A stretch of DNA of 64,000 nucleotides, taken from positions 1,364,001-1,428,000 of the forward strand of contig JBLWXV010000001.1 of the NCBI GenBank assembly GCA_048267245.1, given 5' to 3'. The notes under the pieces are model-generated. The model had not been told where the DNA came from, did no database searches, and saw nothing but the letters and a program-made list of their open reading frames with translations. The position numbers and the translations under genes are program-made. This document shows, in pieces, positions 41,673 to 51,224 of the stretch. Origin of the DNA: JBLWXV01 sp048267245 (GTDB lineage: Bacteria; Bdellovibrionota; Bacteriovoracia; Bacteriovoracales; Bacteriovoracaceae). The stretch's first letter is position 1; the number at the start of each line of letters is the position of its first letter.

Positions 41673-43001
41673 ATGAAACGGCTCATTTTATTGATCCTCC
41701 TCACATTTTCATTCGCTGCCCTTTCTTCTTCACTTGAAGAGGAGGTTGGGCTTATCCACGATAAAGTCGATCTGAAACTTCGTTTGATGAATACGATCAT
41801 TCAGACAAATCAGCGCTTAGAGCTCGTGCTAGGTAGTTTAGAGCGTGAAGGGGCTTCCCACGAGGAGTTTGAACGAAAATGGGCACTAGAGTTTGAAGCA
41901 ATAGCTAAGAACTATATTGAAGAGCAAATGAGGTTGGGAGCTGTTACGACCGCCGATAAGCGAGTTCTTCGCAAGTTCTTTGAACAACTCAAGTGGGACG
42001 AACTCTCACAACTTCATCTCAAAACATGGCGCAAGCTTAGACCGATTGCTCGAGCTAAGGGCGTGACGTTGATGGCGGCACTTGTTGTGGTGAATATCTT
42101 AAATTATGTCGTACCTTATACCCTCACTCTCTTAGGGCAACCCTATTTGGGCGCCGTAATTTTCGCCGCTCCAGTTAATCCGCCCACCGTATTTGTCTAT
42201 CAATCAATTGCAAGGATCAAAACTGAGATTGAAATGAGAAAAATTCTTGGTGGCGCCAAAGGGGTTCGAGCATTTAGAGAACTTGATAGAAAAGTCCTCG
42301 CTGAGCTCTCACTAGTTCGTGCCACAGATTATTTTACAGCACTTCCAGCAAGCGAAGATATGGCAATAAGAGTTAGGGAAGGCGGATTATTTGACACTGT
42401 CATTCGCCTCTTTGGTCTTAGAAGTGAGGACTTAAGCCTTAATGGGTTAAAGAGATTTCTAAAGGACGAGAAGGCCCTCTCACCAATCTATGAACAGATC
42501 TTAAGAGATAGAGATCTAAGTGAAAGTGTGAAGACCTCTCTTATTATTCACAATCTTTCTCAAGAAGATGGCACTCTCTTTTCAAAATTTAAAATAAGAT
42601 TTAGTAAGAATATTGTGAAGCGACCGAGGATTCCGTTAGAAATGACAAGTCTAGAAGCATGGGTTGCTAGAGTTCTAAAGTCAAAAAGTGCCGAAGATAT
42701 ATTTTTTCAATTACAAAATACTCCCTCTAAGGTCCATCCCTTTCATCTACTGACTACTTGGGAGCAGGTGATTTTGCCTGAGCTTGCTCATGGTGAACAG
42801 CTCAGTTACCGAGAGATGCGCTCACTTACAACTCGCTTTAATGCCTTTCGCTTAAAAAAGGAGCTCTTTCTTGAAGAGATGAGCGTTCAGAGTGTGCGCG
42901 CGGATATGCAGCGCTATTTTAGAGGAGCGCTTCGTCGAGGAGCGAAGGCCTGCTTTCATACTCCCGGTGAAGTTATTGGGCAGCTTTTAAAAGCCCATTA
43001 A
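41673..43001 (+). CDS. Hypothetical envelope protein with internal membrane helices
   Basis: The 442-residue product has a signal sequence (MKRLILLILLTFSFAALSS). A charged helical part follows, then two hydrophobic segments near residues 131-175 (TLMAALVVVNILNYVVPYTLTL; LGAVIFAAPVNPPTVFVYQ), and a long basic helical C-terminal domain. AGGT is upstream. No family recognised. The topology suggests an inner-membrane protein with a large soluble domain. It overlaps the convergent nucleotidase by 29 bp. Confidence 0.6.
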   Translation: MKRLILLILLTFSFAALSSSLEEEVGLIHDKVDLKLRLMNTIIQTNQRLELVLGSLEREGASHEEFERKWALEFEAIAKNYIEEQMRLGAVTTADKRVLRKFFEQLKWDELSQLHLKTWRKLRPIARAKGVTLMAALVVVNILNYVVPYTLTLLGQPYLGAVIFAAPVNPPTVFVYQSIARIKTEIEMRKILGGAKGVRAFRELDRKVLAELSLVRATDYFTALPASEDMAIRVREGGLFDTVIRLFGLRSEDLSLNGLKRFLKDEKALSPIYEQILRDRDLSESVKTSLIIHNLSQEDGTLFSKFKIRFSKNIVKRPRIPLEMTSLEAWVARVLKSKSAEDIFFQLQNTPSKVHPFHLLTTWEQVILPELAHGEQLSYREMRSLTTRFNAFRLKKELFLEEMSVQSVRADMQRYFRGALRRGAKACFHTPGEVIGQLLKAH

Positions 43002-44637
43002 GTAGCTCTGGAAATTCACCTTGATAGGATTTTATAGTTTCTACCCTTTGACCCTCTCGGTTCTTTGGTATGAGTTTCACCAGACCATAGGACTTTTCAT
43101 TAACAAACGAAATATACTTAAAGACAAATGAGTTAGTGGCCACATGAATGAGTTCTGGCCATTGATCGTAGTCCTTTCCATGTAGTGTGAGTTTTGAAAT
43201 TCTATTGATGAAAGGTATTCCCCAGCGGCGGGTTTCAATCTCTAGTGAGTCAGAGAATACTGGCATAAACTTTTGATCAAGTGATGAATAGATAAGAAGG
43301 AATTCAACTAGCTTCTTAATTTCACCCTTATTTAAATAGAAGCTCACTGTTGGCGTACCTAACTTGTAATGATCACCAAATCCTAGCGGCATAATCTTAA
43401 AGATATCGGCCGTTGTGTAATCATGATTGGGGAGAATTCCTGTTCTAATTAGTCCGAGAGTGGTGAAGTAGAGTTCTATCGACTTATCTTTGTCATTGAG
43501 TGAGGATTTTACTTTACTTGTGACAAAGCTTCCAAGTTTGCTGTTAAACTCAAACTCTTTTGGTAATTCTTCATCTGAATGAAAGACAACTTCATTACTC
43601 TTTGGCAGCTTTTCATTCTTTAGAATTTGATCGATGATCATCTGATACTGTTCTACTTTCTTTTCAATAATTGGGTCAGCAGCAATTGAGTCAGTGATAT
43701 CCATAATGAGATCTGGATGATTAACAGGCTTTTTTAGTGTCAGCTCATGACCATCCCAACGAAATGGCAGCACCCCTAAATGCTTACCGTAGTGACCTGC
43801 TTGTGCAATAAAAGTTTTGTTCACAATTTTTGAATAGACCTGATGGGTGTGGCCCGCAATGATGACATTAATCTCGGGGACTTTCTTGGCAATCTTCTCA
43901 TCTTCCTCGCCACCTCCGTGGAGCATGAGAATGATGATATCAGCGCCTTGTTGCTTAAGCTTATGGGCCTCAGTTTTAAGAGACTTGTAGAGTTCTCTCC
44001 ATTGTTCCTTATTCTTCTTATCGTCAAATCCAATAAAGCTAAGATCTTGGCGCATTCCCTTACTAACCTTACATCCGTTAGGTCCAAGGGCTCCGAGAAA
44101 GCCTATCTTTAAGATGACTTCTCCCTTTTCATTGCGATACTCCTTAAGTTTGGAGCGCTTGATGACAGGGGGCAGATCTTTGGGCGCTTTAAAGTTGGTC
44201 GATACGAGCGCGACCTGACTTTTGCGCTTAAAAATCTTTTGCATCATTGTTTTAAAGCCTTCATCTTTCGCATCAAATTCGTGATTTCCAAGTGTGATTG
44301 CGTCGTATTGGAGATCGTGAAAAAAATCAAATTCTGGAAAGTCTTCAAACTCCTCTCTGGGGGCGATGGCATGAAAGAGAGTGCCTGAATAGAAATCCCC
44401 TGCGTCTAGGAGCATGACAAAGTCTTCGCCGGCAGCAAGCTTCTCACTTTTAGTTGTCTTAATTGCACTTGCTAGCCTGGCATACACACCTCGTTGGCTA
44501 ATTCCTGCTCCATCTCTCTGAGTGACACCGTCAAAATAGCTATGAAGATCGTTAGTGTGAAGAATTGTGAAGTCGACAATTTGGCCCTGTACAAAAGTAC
44601 TGACCATGCATAGAGCGAGGATAATTATTTTTTTCAT
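42973..44637 (-). CDS. Periplasmic 5'-nucleotidase (UshA-like)
   Basis: The 554-residue protein has a signal peptide, then the metallophosphoesterase domain with ILHTNDLHSYF (DxH), LLDAGDFYSG (GD), LGNHEFDA (GNHE), ILMLHGGGEED and VIIAGHTHQV (GHxH). A C-terminal 5'-nucleotidase domain follows (TTADIFKIMPLGF region). UshA/CpdB-type enzymes release phosphate and nucleosides from nucleotides in the periplasm. That suits a bacterium that degrades prey nucleic acids, though that is inference. No ribosome site is evident before ATG 44637. Confidence 0.88.
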   Translation of the reverse strand: MKKIIILALCMVSTFVQGQIVDFTILHTNDLHSYFDGVTQRDGAGISQRGVYARLASAIKTTKSEKLAAGEDFVMLLDAGDFYSGTLFHAIAPREEFEDFPEFDFFHDLQYDAITLGNHEFDAKDEGFKTMMQKIFKRKSQVALVSTNFKAPKDLPPVIKRSKLKEYRNEKGEVILKIGFLGALGPNGCKVSKGMRQDLSFIGFDDKKNKEQWRELYKSLKTEAHKLKQQGADIIILMLHGGGEEDEKIAKKVPEINVIIAGHTHQVYSKIVNKTFIAQAGHYGKHLGVLPFRWDGHELTLKKPVNHPDLIMDITDSIAADPIIEKKVEQYQMIIDQILKNEKLPKSNEVVFHSDEELPKEFEFNSKLGSFVTSKVKSSLNDKDKSIELYFTTLGLIRTGILPNHDYTTADIFKIMPLGFGDHYKLGTPTVSFYLNKGEIKKLVEFLLIYSSLDQKFMPVFSDSLEIETRRWGIPFINRISKLTLHGKDYDQWPELIHVATNSFVFKYISFVNEKSYGLVKLIPKNREGQRVETIKSYQGEFPELLNGLLKAAQ

Positions 44638-44670
44638 GGGGTGATTTTAACAGAAGGGCGAGCTCTGAGT

Positions 44671-45405
44671 CTAGTTTAGGGTGTCTATTGCCACTAGGTT
44701 AAAGACAGGAATATCACCGTGATTCGTTTTGTCATTCATGATATTCAACACTTGAGAAGTTGCTCTTACTTGAATCTCTCTGATTTTTTTTAGCCCAGCT
44801 TCGTTTAGAGATTCTGATAGGTTGTAGTAGAAATTGGGAGCAGTTCTTTTTTCAGGGTCGGTCTTGATGAAGCTACTCACAGCTTTAAAGTTTTCTACGA
44901 AACTCTCATCTGAGAGGCGAAACGATTCAAAGGCACTATAGAAGGTTGCATTGTCCACCTTCACCACCGCCGCTTTGACGAGTTTATTTATTGCTTCTAA
45001 TCCTACTTCCCCAAAGAGTCTTTTAATCTCATCTTGCTTTACTCCTGAGCTATTGGAGGCGAGCTTGAAGACAAGATAGCTGATCTGATCCGTGAGAAAG
45101 CGATCGAGATTAATTTGTGGTGAGACTACGGAGTCTTCGCTTAGGAGGTATTCCTTATTCATAAAATCTCTAAGCGCGCCAGGAACTTGGTCTCGAATTT
45201 TAATGAGACTTTCAGTTTGATACAGATAGGATAGAAGCTTTAGCACCGTTTGATTCTTGGGCATGCGCTTGAGCTCACCCTTAGAGAGTCTTCTTAGGCT
45301 GGTCTCAGGAATTTCACTTCTAATTGCAATAGCATTTAGAGAGAGTTGAGGTCTCTCCTTAAGGTATGTCTGAATAAGCGTTGAGAGTTCTGCGACTGGA
45401 GTCAC
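44671..45405 (-). CDS. DUF4423/TIGR02147-type transcription regulator
   Basis: The 244-residue protein has an N-terminal helix-turn-helix (LNAIAIRSEIPETSLRRLSKGELKRM). An alpha-rich domain follows, whose tail RTAPNFYYNLSESLNEAGLKKIREIQVRATSQVLNIMND matches the DUF4423 family of Bdellovibrionota and Fibrobacterota regulators. It starts at GTG in a GTGA overlap with the stop of the secreted protein gene, so the two are translationally coupled. It probably controls that secreted protein or responds to the same signal. Confidence 0.72.
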   Translation of the reverse strand: MTPVAELSTLIQTYLKERPQLSLNAIAIRSEIPETSLRRLSKGELKRMPKNQTVLKLLSYLYQTESLIKIRDQVPGALRDFMNKEYLLSEDSVVSPQINLDRFLTDQISYLVFKLASNSSGVKQDEIKRLFGEVGLEAINKLVKAAVVKVDNATFYSAFESFRLSDESFVENFKAVSSFIKTDPEKRTAPNFYYNLSESLNEAGLKKIREIQVRATSQVLNIMNDKTNHGDIPVFNLVAIDTLN

Positions 45406-46181
45406 CGAACTTCCTTTGAAATAAAAGCTTTCGACTTTGGTAGCTTAACCTCATCATTGACAACTTTTTGATAGATTGAACGAAGTCCTAGAGCATTTTC
45501 TAGACCTGAGCCCTGGGCCCTAACACGTTTGAAGTCCTCTGGGCTCATTCTCAAGTTGATCTTAACTCTTCCGGAACCTCCTCCACTTTGCTCGCCACCG
45601 ATTAGCTTATCATATTCAGATTTCCAAGTATTGTAGTTATCAAGCTGAAGAGGTAGCTCTTTTTCAGCAGGGAGGGTGGTGAGTTCAACTTTAGCACTCT
45701 CAAGGTTACTGTCTATATAGTCATTCAAGCTCGATTGATAGTATGGCCATTTCTCAAGCAAGCTATTGTCGATTTTGTGATTAATAAGGTTGGCGTAGAA
45801 AACAGCTTCAGCAGGGCTAGCTGTGCGGTGATAAATAAATTCTTTGTTTTGAGCACCTAGGATAAAATTATCACATTCTTTAATTTGATAATCTTCGTAT
45901 TTTTGAGAAATCGGATTGTAGTAATTATAGTTTGGAGCAATAAGGAGGTACCTCTTAAATACTCTCTGATTGCCCAGATCGATCTCTTCGAGTCTAACAG
46001 TGGGAAGGTACTCACTCTCACCAAGTACTTCATCTTTTGGTCTTACAAATCCCTGTTCGTAGCAGAGTTCACTGACGCGGTAGTAGTTGTTTTTTAGGTT
46101 AATTTTGGGCGTATAATCCCCGGATGCATGTGCGCTAGTGAGGGTAGTGAGTAACAGAATACCAAAAGATATTTTTATCAT
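45402..46181 (-). CDS. Secreted hypothetical protein coupled to a regulator
   Basis: With ATG 46181 (MIKISFGILLLTTLTSAHASGDY) the protein has a signal peptide and about 240 mature residues. Two cysteines (SELCYEQG, IKECDNF) and an ending rich in basic residues follow a GGGSG linker near residue 200. An upstream in-frame start at 46226 lacks the signal layout. The last codons overlap the DUF4423 regulator. Family not recognised. Confidence 0.62.
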   Translation of the reverse strand: MIKISFGILLLTTLTSAHASGDYTPKINLKNNYYRVSELCYEQGFVRPKDEVLGESEYLPTVRLEEIDLGNQRVFKRYLLIAPNYNYYNPISQKYEDYQIKECDNFILGAQNKEFIYHRTASPAEAVFYANLINHKIDNSLLEKWPYYQSSLNDYIDSNLESAKVELTTLPAEKELPLQLDNYNTWKSEYDKLIGGEQSGGGSGRVKINLRMSPEDFKRVRAQGSGLENALGLRSIYQKVVNDEVKLPKSKAFISKEVR

Positions 46182-46281
46182 TTTTACGCCTGGGGGATTG
46201 AATTGCGCATTATGTTGTTTACACACGATGAAGGCAATAGGTGTGTAATAATTCCCATTGCCTTCATGTGATATTAGCTTC

Positions 46282-46770
46282 TTAGTTACAAGCTGGAATT
46301 GTGTGAGTCCAAGATGAGAGAACTTGGTCTACTTCATACTCTGAGCCACCACCATTTCCACTTACTCTCTTAAGGGATACTTTCTTAATTGTGTAGGTCG
46401 TTGGAACTCTTACTTCAGTATAGCCAATGCTTACACATCCGTACTCACCGTCTTGGCGACCCCAAGCTGTACATTCACCTTTCTTTTTAAACTCTGGGCC
46501 AAAGAGGTGAAGTTTCCCAGTTCTAAGGCAGCCATTGCTGCTATCTAGGTAGTCTGTGCGGCTTCTGAAGTTTCTGCTATAAGTAACACACTTGTTAGAG
46601 GCCGGAGCAATAGTCTTAAAAGTTCCATCTACTTGTTGGCAGATATTAGTAACTTTAACACTTTCAAATTCAAATCCATTTTCAAGAAGCATTGTAGGAG
46701 TAATGACTTTTGTCATTGAAAACCCTGTCATTGAATAAAGAGTGGCGGCAATTAGTAATACTTTTTTCAT
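46282..46770 (-). CDS. Secreted Cys-rich hypothetical protein
   Basis: The ATG at 46770 (GGGAGAG upstream) gives a 162-residue protein with a signal peptide (KKVLLIAATLYSMTGFS). Six or more mature cysteines (NICQQV, NKCVTY, NGCLRTG, GECTAWG, YGCVSIG, IPACN) suggest several disulfides. A longer reading to 46833 would bury the signal peptide. It lies 100 bp upstream of the regulator-linked secreted protein and may belong to the same regulon. No family recognised. Confidence 0.62.
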   Translation of the reverse strand: MKKVLLIAATLYSMTGFSMTKVITPTMLLENGFEFESVKVTNICQQVDGTFKTIAPASNKCVTYSRNFRSRTDYLDSSNGCLRTGKLHLFGPEFKKKGECTAWGRQDGEYGCVSIGYTEVRVPTTYTIKKVSLKRVSGNGGGSEYEVDQVLSSWTHTIPACN

Positions 46771-46925
46771 TTTCTCTCCCGAGGTTGTTGGTAATGTGAG
46801 GGGAGTTATAGAAAGAGAGATTTGCTTGGACAAGTGTGAAGGACACTTAAATTCATTTCTTTCGCCACCGCAATTATGTGACGAAAGTATGTCTTGGATT
46901 TTTGCGAGAGTGTAGTGCTATGGCC

Positions 46926-46948
46926 TCGCCACTTTTTGAAAGTGGCGA
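46926..46948. terminator. Hairpin after the Hpt-REC gene
   Basis: TCGCCACTTT (46926-46935) pairs with AAAGTGGCGA (46939-46948) around a 3-nt loop, a 10-bp perfect stem 4 bp past the stop of the minus-strand Hpt-REC gene. The T/A-rich tip may help, but a U-run is not clear. Confidence 0.5.
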
Positions 46949-46952
46949 ATAC

Positions 46953-47903
46953 TTAGAGGTCTTTGTCTGGATTATCGAGGCGTCTTTTTTCGATAATAAT
47001 TTGTTGTAGCTCATTTCTAAGGCTGTCTCTTAGGTAGTCTTGACCTTGTGAAACTAAGTACTCATCGAGATCACTAAATTGATACTGCATATACTTTATA
47101 CTTCGACTAAGTAGTTTGTATGAGCGGTACTTTTGAATATTAATCTTCGCCATTGAAATGAGTTGATCTGGGTTAAAAGGCTTTTCAATAATGCCAGAGG
47201 CTCCGTGACAAAGCGCCTCGATACAAGCGTCCTTTGTCACAAAACCAGAGACGATAATAATAGGGAGTTGAGTAAAGGACTTTCTGGTCTCTCTAATAAA
47301 GTCGAGACCACCCATCTTGGGCATCTGAAGGTCTGTGATGATTAGGTCGGGGTGATCCGTTTTGAGATTGGCCATTGCTTTGCTTGCATCTTCAAAACAG
47401 ATGCAGTCAATACCCTCGTCAGTTAATATTTCTTTGATGTAGTTAAGAACCCCTGGCTCATCGTCGACGACGTAAATTTGAGGTCTCCCTTGCTCTCTTT
47501 GAACAACCTTGCGAGCTGCTGGCTTGGCTTGAGTTGCCTTTTGCTCGACTGGCTGAGACTTCTCTTCTGTAGGGTCAATGAGAGGGTATTTTAACTTCAT
47601 ATCACTTTGAAAAGCAGCTTTGGCCTTATCTACGCCAGTGAGTAAGTAGTCGATGAGCTCGTTCTTTAGGGGTTTGACGTCACGATTTTTAATGATGAGA
47701 TCTTCAAAGTGGTGAAAACCCTTTTCTAGCTCGGTAAGTGCGAACATTCCACATGCGCCCTTGAGGGTGTGAAGACAGCGCAGGATCACTTTGTAACATT
47801 CGTCTTTTTCTTTGGAGCTTTCATATTGGAGCAGGTTCTCTTCCGTTTGCTCTAAAAGCTCGAGTGATTCGATAATGAATTCCGAGTCGATATCGTGGGC
47901 CAT
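46953..47903 (-). CDS. Hpt-response regulator protein of chemosensory cluster
   Basis: The 316-residue protein has an N-terminal Hpt domain with the phospho-acceptor H45 in RCLHTLKGACGMF. A Lys/Gln/Pro linker (about 115-140) follows, then a receiver with IYVVDDEPGV, the phospho-Asp in LIITDLQMPKMGG, and Lys in IIEKPFNPDQL. A helical tail without an obvious effector domain ends it. Such proteins relay phosphate between kinases and receivers. It is divergent from cheA with a 104-bp gap and starts after AAGGAA. Confidence 0.87.
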   Translation of the reverse strand: MAHDIDSEFIIESLELLEQTEENLLQYESSKEKDECYKVILRCLHTLKGACGMFALTELEKGFHHFEDLIIKNRDVKPLKNELIDYLLTGVDKAKAAFQSDMKLKYPLIDPTEEKSQPVEQKATQAKPAARKVVQREQGRPQIYVVDDEPGVLNYIKEILTDEGIDCICFEDASKAMANLKTDHPDLIITDLQMPKMGGLDFIRETRKSFTQLPIIIVSGFVTKDACIEALCHGASGIIEKPFNPDQLISMAKINIQKYRSYKLLSRSIKYMQYQFSDLDEYLVSQGQDYLRDSLRNELQQIIIEKRRLDNPDKDL

Positions 47904-47931
47904 GACTTTTTTTCCTTAACAATTCTTAATG

Positions 47932-47943
47932 GGATAATTATCC
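47932..47943. promoter_or_regulatory. Palindrome in divergent che promoter region
   Basis: GGATAATTATCC is a perfect 12-bp palindrome between the divergent Hpt-REC and cheA starts. A TATGAT -10-like box follows near 47960 on the plus strand. It could be a shared operator; the AT-rich centre makes chance occurrence possible. Confidence 0.35.
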
Positions 47944-48007
47944 GATACTCGCTTAGTATTATGATACATCTAAAATTAAAGCACACGCACAGGAATATTT
48001 TGAACCT

Positions 48008-50755
48008 ATGACAACGAATAACGAATTACTAAATGATTTTATCTTAGAATCCTTTGAAAATCTTCAGCAAGCCTCAGAGTGCTTAAAGATGCTTGCCCGT
48101 AGAGAGGATTGTAAAGAGAATCTAAACTCTGTCTATCGCTCAGTTCACACACTCAAGGGTTCGGCCTGCTTAATTAACTTTAAAGGTCTGCAAGAGAATG
48201 CTCACTTGGTAGAAACCGTATTAGATTATCTCAGGGATGAAAAGTTGCCGCTCTCTGATGAGATTGTCGACTTGATGACCCTTTATGTGGACAGCGTGTT
48301 TGAGGAGTTGAAGGTCATTGAAAGTACTGGCGCTGAAAACTCGGGTAATGAGGATTCAGTTCGTCTTAAATTCCTTCATTTTCTTGAAAGAAAAGTGGGA
48401 TCGCCAAAGGTGGGGCGCGGTCCGGTTCAGCAAAAATTTACAAGCATTAACAATACTAGCGAGAATATGGCAACAGACGTTGGCAGTGAGGCTATTATGG
48501 AAAGCAAGTCTAGACCTAAGCCAGCAACTGCCCAGGTTGTTGAGCAAAATGTTTTGGCAACTCAGTCGCAACCCAGTGAGTCTGTAAAAGAGAAAGTTGA
48601 GAGCTCAACTACAAGTATTGTTGACTCTACAATCCGCGTGAATGTGAACCTGCTCGATAAAATTATGAATAAAGTGGGAGAGCTGGTACTAAATCGCAAT
48701 CAAATTCTGCAATTCACCAACGACAATTCAAGCCCACTTCTCAATAAACTTGCCCAGCAATTGAATGTTATTACGACTGAGTTACAAACAGATATTATGA
48801 CAACAAGGATGCAACCTGTTTCTAGTGTCATTGGAAAGTTTGAACGCCTTGTTAGAGACCACTCGAGGGAGAGTGGTAAGAAAATCAAATTGAAATTAGT
48901 GGGACAGGAAACAGAACTTGATAAATCTCTTCTCGAAGTGATCAAAGATCCACTTACTCACATTGTGAGAAATTCAATCGATCACGGGCTAGAGCAAGCA
49001 AAAGATCGCGTTCAAGCAGGTAAGAGTGAAGAGGGGACGCTCACGATTAGAAGTTATCACGAGAGTGGTCAAGTCATCATTGAAGTGAGCGACGATGGTA
49101 GAGGGCTAGATAAGGATAAGATTTTGGCCAAGGCAATAGAGAAAGGTCTAGTCAGTGCGGAGAATGCCTCCAATATGTCTGAAGAGCAAATATTCGCTCT
49201 TATCTTTAAGCCTGGCTTCTCAACCGCCGCTCAAGTAACAAAGATATCTGGTCGTGGTGTTGGTATGGACGTCGTAAAGACGAATATCGAAAAAATTGGT
49301 GGTGGTATCATCCTGAGTTCAGAACTTGGTAAGTCTACGACTATCAAACTAAGAATTCCGCTCACGTTGGCCATTATTCCGGCACTCACAGTCAGTACAC
49401 GCGGACAGGTTTTTGCGATTCCCCAAACAAATATTGAAGAACTCGTGAGGTTTGAAGGCGATGTCAGCGAATACTTTGAGACTGTTTTGTCCGCCGAATT
49501 TATCCGTCTGAGAGGCCAACTCATTCCTGTGTTTAGAATTTCAAATGTCTTAGATCTTGATCAGGTTGAGCACAAGTCAAAATTAAATAAGAAGTCGCTA
49601 GAAGCTGATCAGATTAGTAACGTAACTAGTGACTCTGCTCAGGCAAGCAGCTCAGATGAGAGCGTTAATGTCGTTGTACTCAACGCTGAGGGAATTACCT
49701 TTGGTATTGTTGTCGAAAAAATTCTAGATACTGAAGAAATTGTTGTTAAGCCGCTTGAGCGTTGTTTGTCTGAACTGACTTATTTCGCTGGGGCAACAAT
49801 TATGGGTAACGGAGACGTGGCACTTATTGTTGATGCCCTAGGTTTTTACAATTGTGTGAGTGCTCACCATGAATCAGGTGAACATAGAAGGCACATGGAT
49901 GAGGCTAAGGACTCAGACAGTATTATTCCCGATTTTCATGAAAATATTCTCTTCTCATTGTCTGATGAGAGAACTTATTCAGTGCCTCTCTCCATTGTGA
50001 GTCGTCTTGAAGAATTCGATAATGATCAGGTGGAGAAAGTAGGGAAGAATTTTGTCGTGAGATATAATAACAAGCCCATGATCTTGATCGCTCTTGATCG
50101 GGTTCTCAAACTTAATGAAGAACCACTCAAGAAGAGTGATCTGGGTGAATCTATTCACACGCTCGTAGTAAACTTGCGCGGGGTTAATTACGGCCTCATG
50201 GTCGATACAATAATTGATATTGCTGTCACCAATACAACCCCAGATTCAGATACAGTTGATCGCAAAGGATTTCTTGGAACCCTATACATCAACGATAAAA
50301 TTGTAACTTTGCTAGATGTACATGAAATTATCGAGTCTCTAGATATTGGGTTTAAGTTAAAAGTTGATAAGAAAGAGCAAAGCAAATTTAAAGGTAAGGG
50401 TCTTTTGGTAGTTGAGGACTCGCCAGTTTACCGCAAAATGGAGATCGATACTTTTGAATCAATGGGCTTTAAGGTCTTCGTAGCTACAAATGGCCAGGAA
50501 GGGGTTGAGATTGCTCAAAGAGAAAGAGCGAATCTTGCGATTATTGTTACCGATATTGAAATGCCTTTAATGACTGGTTATGAAATGGCCCATGCTCTTA
50601 GAAACGAGTTTGATTTTAAAGAAATTCCGATTGTTGCCATATCAACAAGAGTTGCGGCAGCAGATCTTGAGAAAGGTTTGAAGGCAGGATTTAGTAAGCA
50701 TATTGAGAAGTTTAGAAAGGAAGAAGTGATGAACGCTGTAAGTTCATTTTTCTAA
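48008..50755 (+). CDS. cheA: Hybrid chemotaxis histidine kinase CheA with receiver
   Basis: The 915-residue kinase has, in order: Hpt (H47 in VHTLKGSACL), a long Ser/Gln linker without an obvious P2 domain, the dimerisation segment (DSTIRVNVNLLDKIMNKVGE), and an HATPase (HIVRNSIDHGLEQ, DDGRGLDKD, SGRGVGMDVV). Two CheW-like units follow, and a C-terminal receiver (LLVVEDSPVYRK, VTDIEMPLMTG). This FrzE-like layout couples kinase and output receiver in one chain. It heads the seven-gene cluster to 58309. Confidence 0.92.
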   Translation: MTTNNELLNDFILESFENLQQASECLKMLARREDCKENLNSVYRSVHTLKGSACLINFKGLQENAHLVETVLDYLRDEKLPLSDEIVDLMTLYVDSVFEELKVIESTGAENSGNEDSVRLKFLHFLERKVGSPKVGRGPVQQKFTSINNTSENMATDVGSEAIMESKSRPKPATAQVVEQNVLATQSQPSESVKEKVESSTTSIVDSTIRVNVNLLDKIMNKVGELVLNRNQILQFTNDNSSPLLNKLAQQLNVITTELQTDIMTTRMQPVSSVIGKFERLVRDHSRESGKKIKLKLVGQETELDKSLLEVIKDPLTHIVRNSIDHGLEQAKDRVQAGKSEEGTLTIRSYHESGQVIIEVSDDGRGLDKDKILAKAIEKGLVSAENASNMSEEQIFALIFKPGFSTAAQVTKISGRGVGMDVVKTNIEKIGGGIILSSELGKSTTIKLRIPLTLAIIPALTVSTRGQVFAIPQTNIEELVRFEGDVSEYFETVLSAEFIRLRGQLIPVFRISNVLDLDQVEHKSKLNKKSLEADQISNVTSDSAQASSSDESVNVVVLNAEGITFGIVVEKILDTEEIVVKPLERCLSELTYFAGATIMGNGDVALIVDALGFYNCVSAHHESGEHRRHMDEAKDSDSIIPDFHENILFSLSDERTYSVPLSIVSRLEEFDNDQVEKVGKNFVVRYNNKPMILIALDRVLKLNEEPLKKSDLGESIHTLVVNLRGVNYGLMVDTIIDIAVTNTTPDSDTVDRKGFLGTLYINDKIVTLLDVHEIIESLDIGFKLKVDKKEQSKFKGKGLLVVEDSPVYRKMEIDTFESMGFKVFVATNGQEGVEIAQRERANLAIIVTDIEMPLMTGYEMAHALRNEFDFKEIPIVAISTRVAAADLEKGLKAGFSKHIEKFRKEEVMNAVSSFF

Positions 50756-50767
50756 GGATTGATAAGA

Positions 50768-51208
50768 ATGACCAATGAAACACAAGAACAAATTATTCAG
50801 TACTGTGGTTTTAAAATCGGCGAGGGGCACTACGCCGTTCCCGTGCTCTCTGTTCAAGAGGTTTTAAAACCACAAATCATCACTCCTATACCAAGAGCTC
50901 AGGAGTATATTAGAGGACTGATCAATCTCAGGGGACAGATTGTGACTTCTATTAGTGTTCGAAAACTCTTTGAGCTAGAAGAGGATTTGGCCGCTCCACA
51001 CATGAATATCATTGTAAAGAGTACCGATTCTCTTATCTCGCTAGTGGTGGATGAAATCTTGGATGTGATTGATGTTGAGAAGTCCTTGATGACTGCTCCC
51101 CCCGAAACCCTTTCAAGACAAATTAGAAAATATTTAAGTTCCGTATACAAAGCAGAAGATAATCTAACATTATTAATTGATTTAGAAAAAATTTACAACG
51201 CCCTTTAG
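50768..51208 (+). CDS. cheW: Chemotaxis coupling protein CheW
   Basis: The 146-residue protein has the CheW fold: YCGFKIGEGHYAVPVLSVQEVL, ITPIPRAQEYIRGLINLRGQIVTSI, and LISLVVDEILDVIDV. It scaffolds CheA and the MCP. ATG 50768 is preferred over a TTG at 50759. It starts 12 bp after cheA and ends 16 bp before the receptor gene, between its two partners. Confidence 0.92.
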   Translation: MTNETQEQIIQYCGFKIGEGHYAVPVLSVQEVLKPQIITPIPRAQEYIRGLINLRGQIVTSISVRKLFELEEDLAAPHMNIIVKSTDSLISLVVDEILDVIDVEKSLMTAPPETLSRQIRKYLSSVYKAEDNLTLLIDLEKIYNAL

Positions 51209-51224
51209 TTTGGAGATGAGATTT

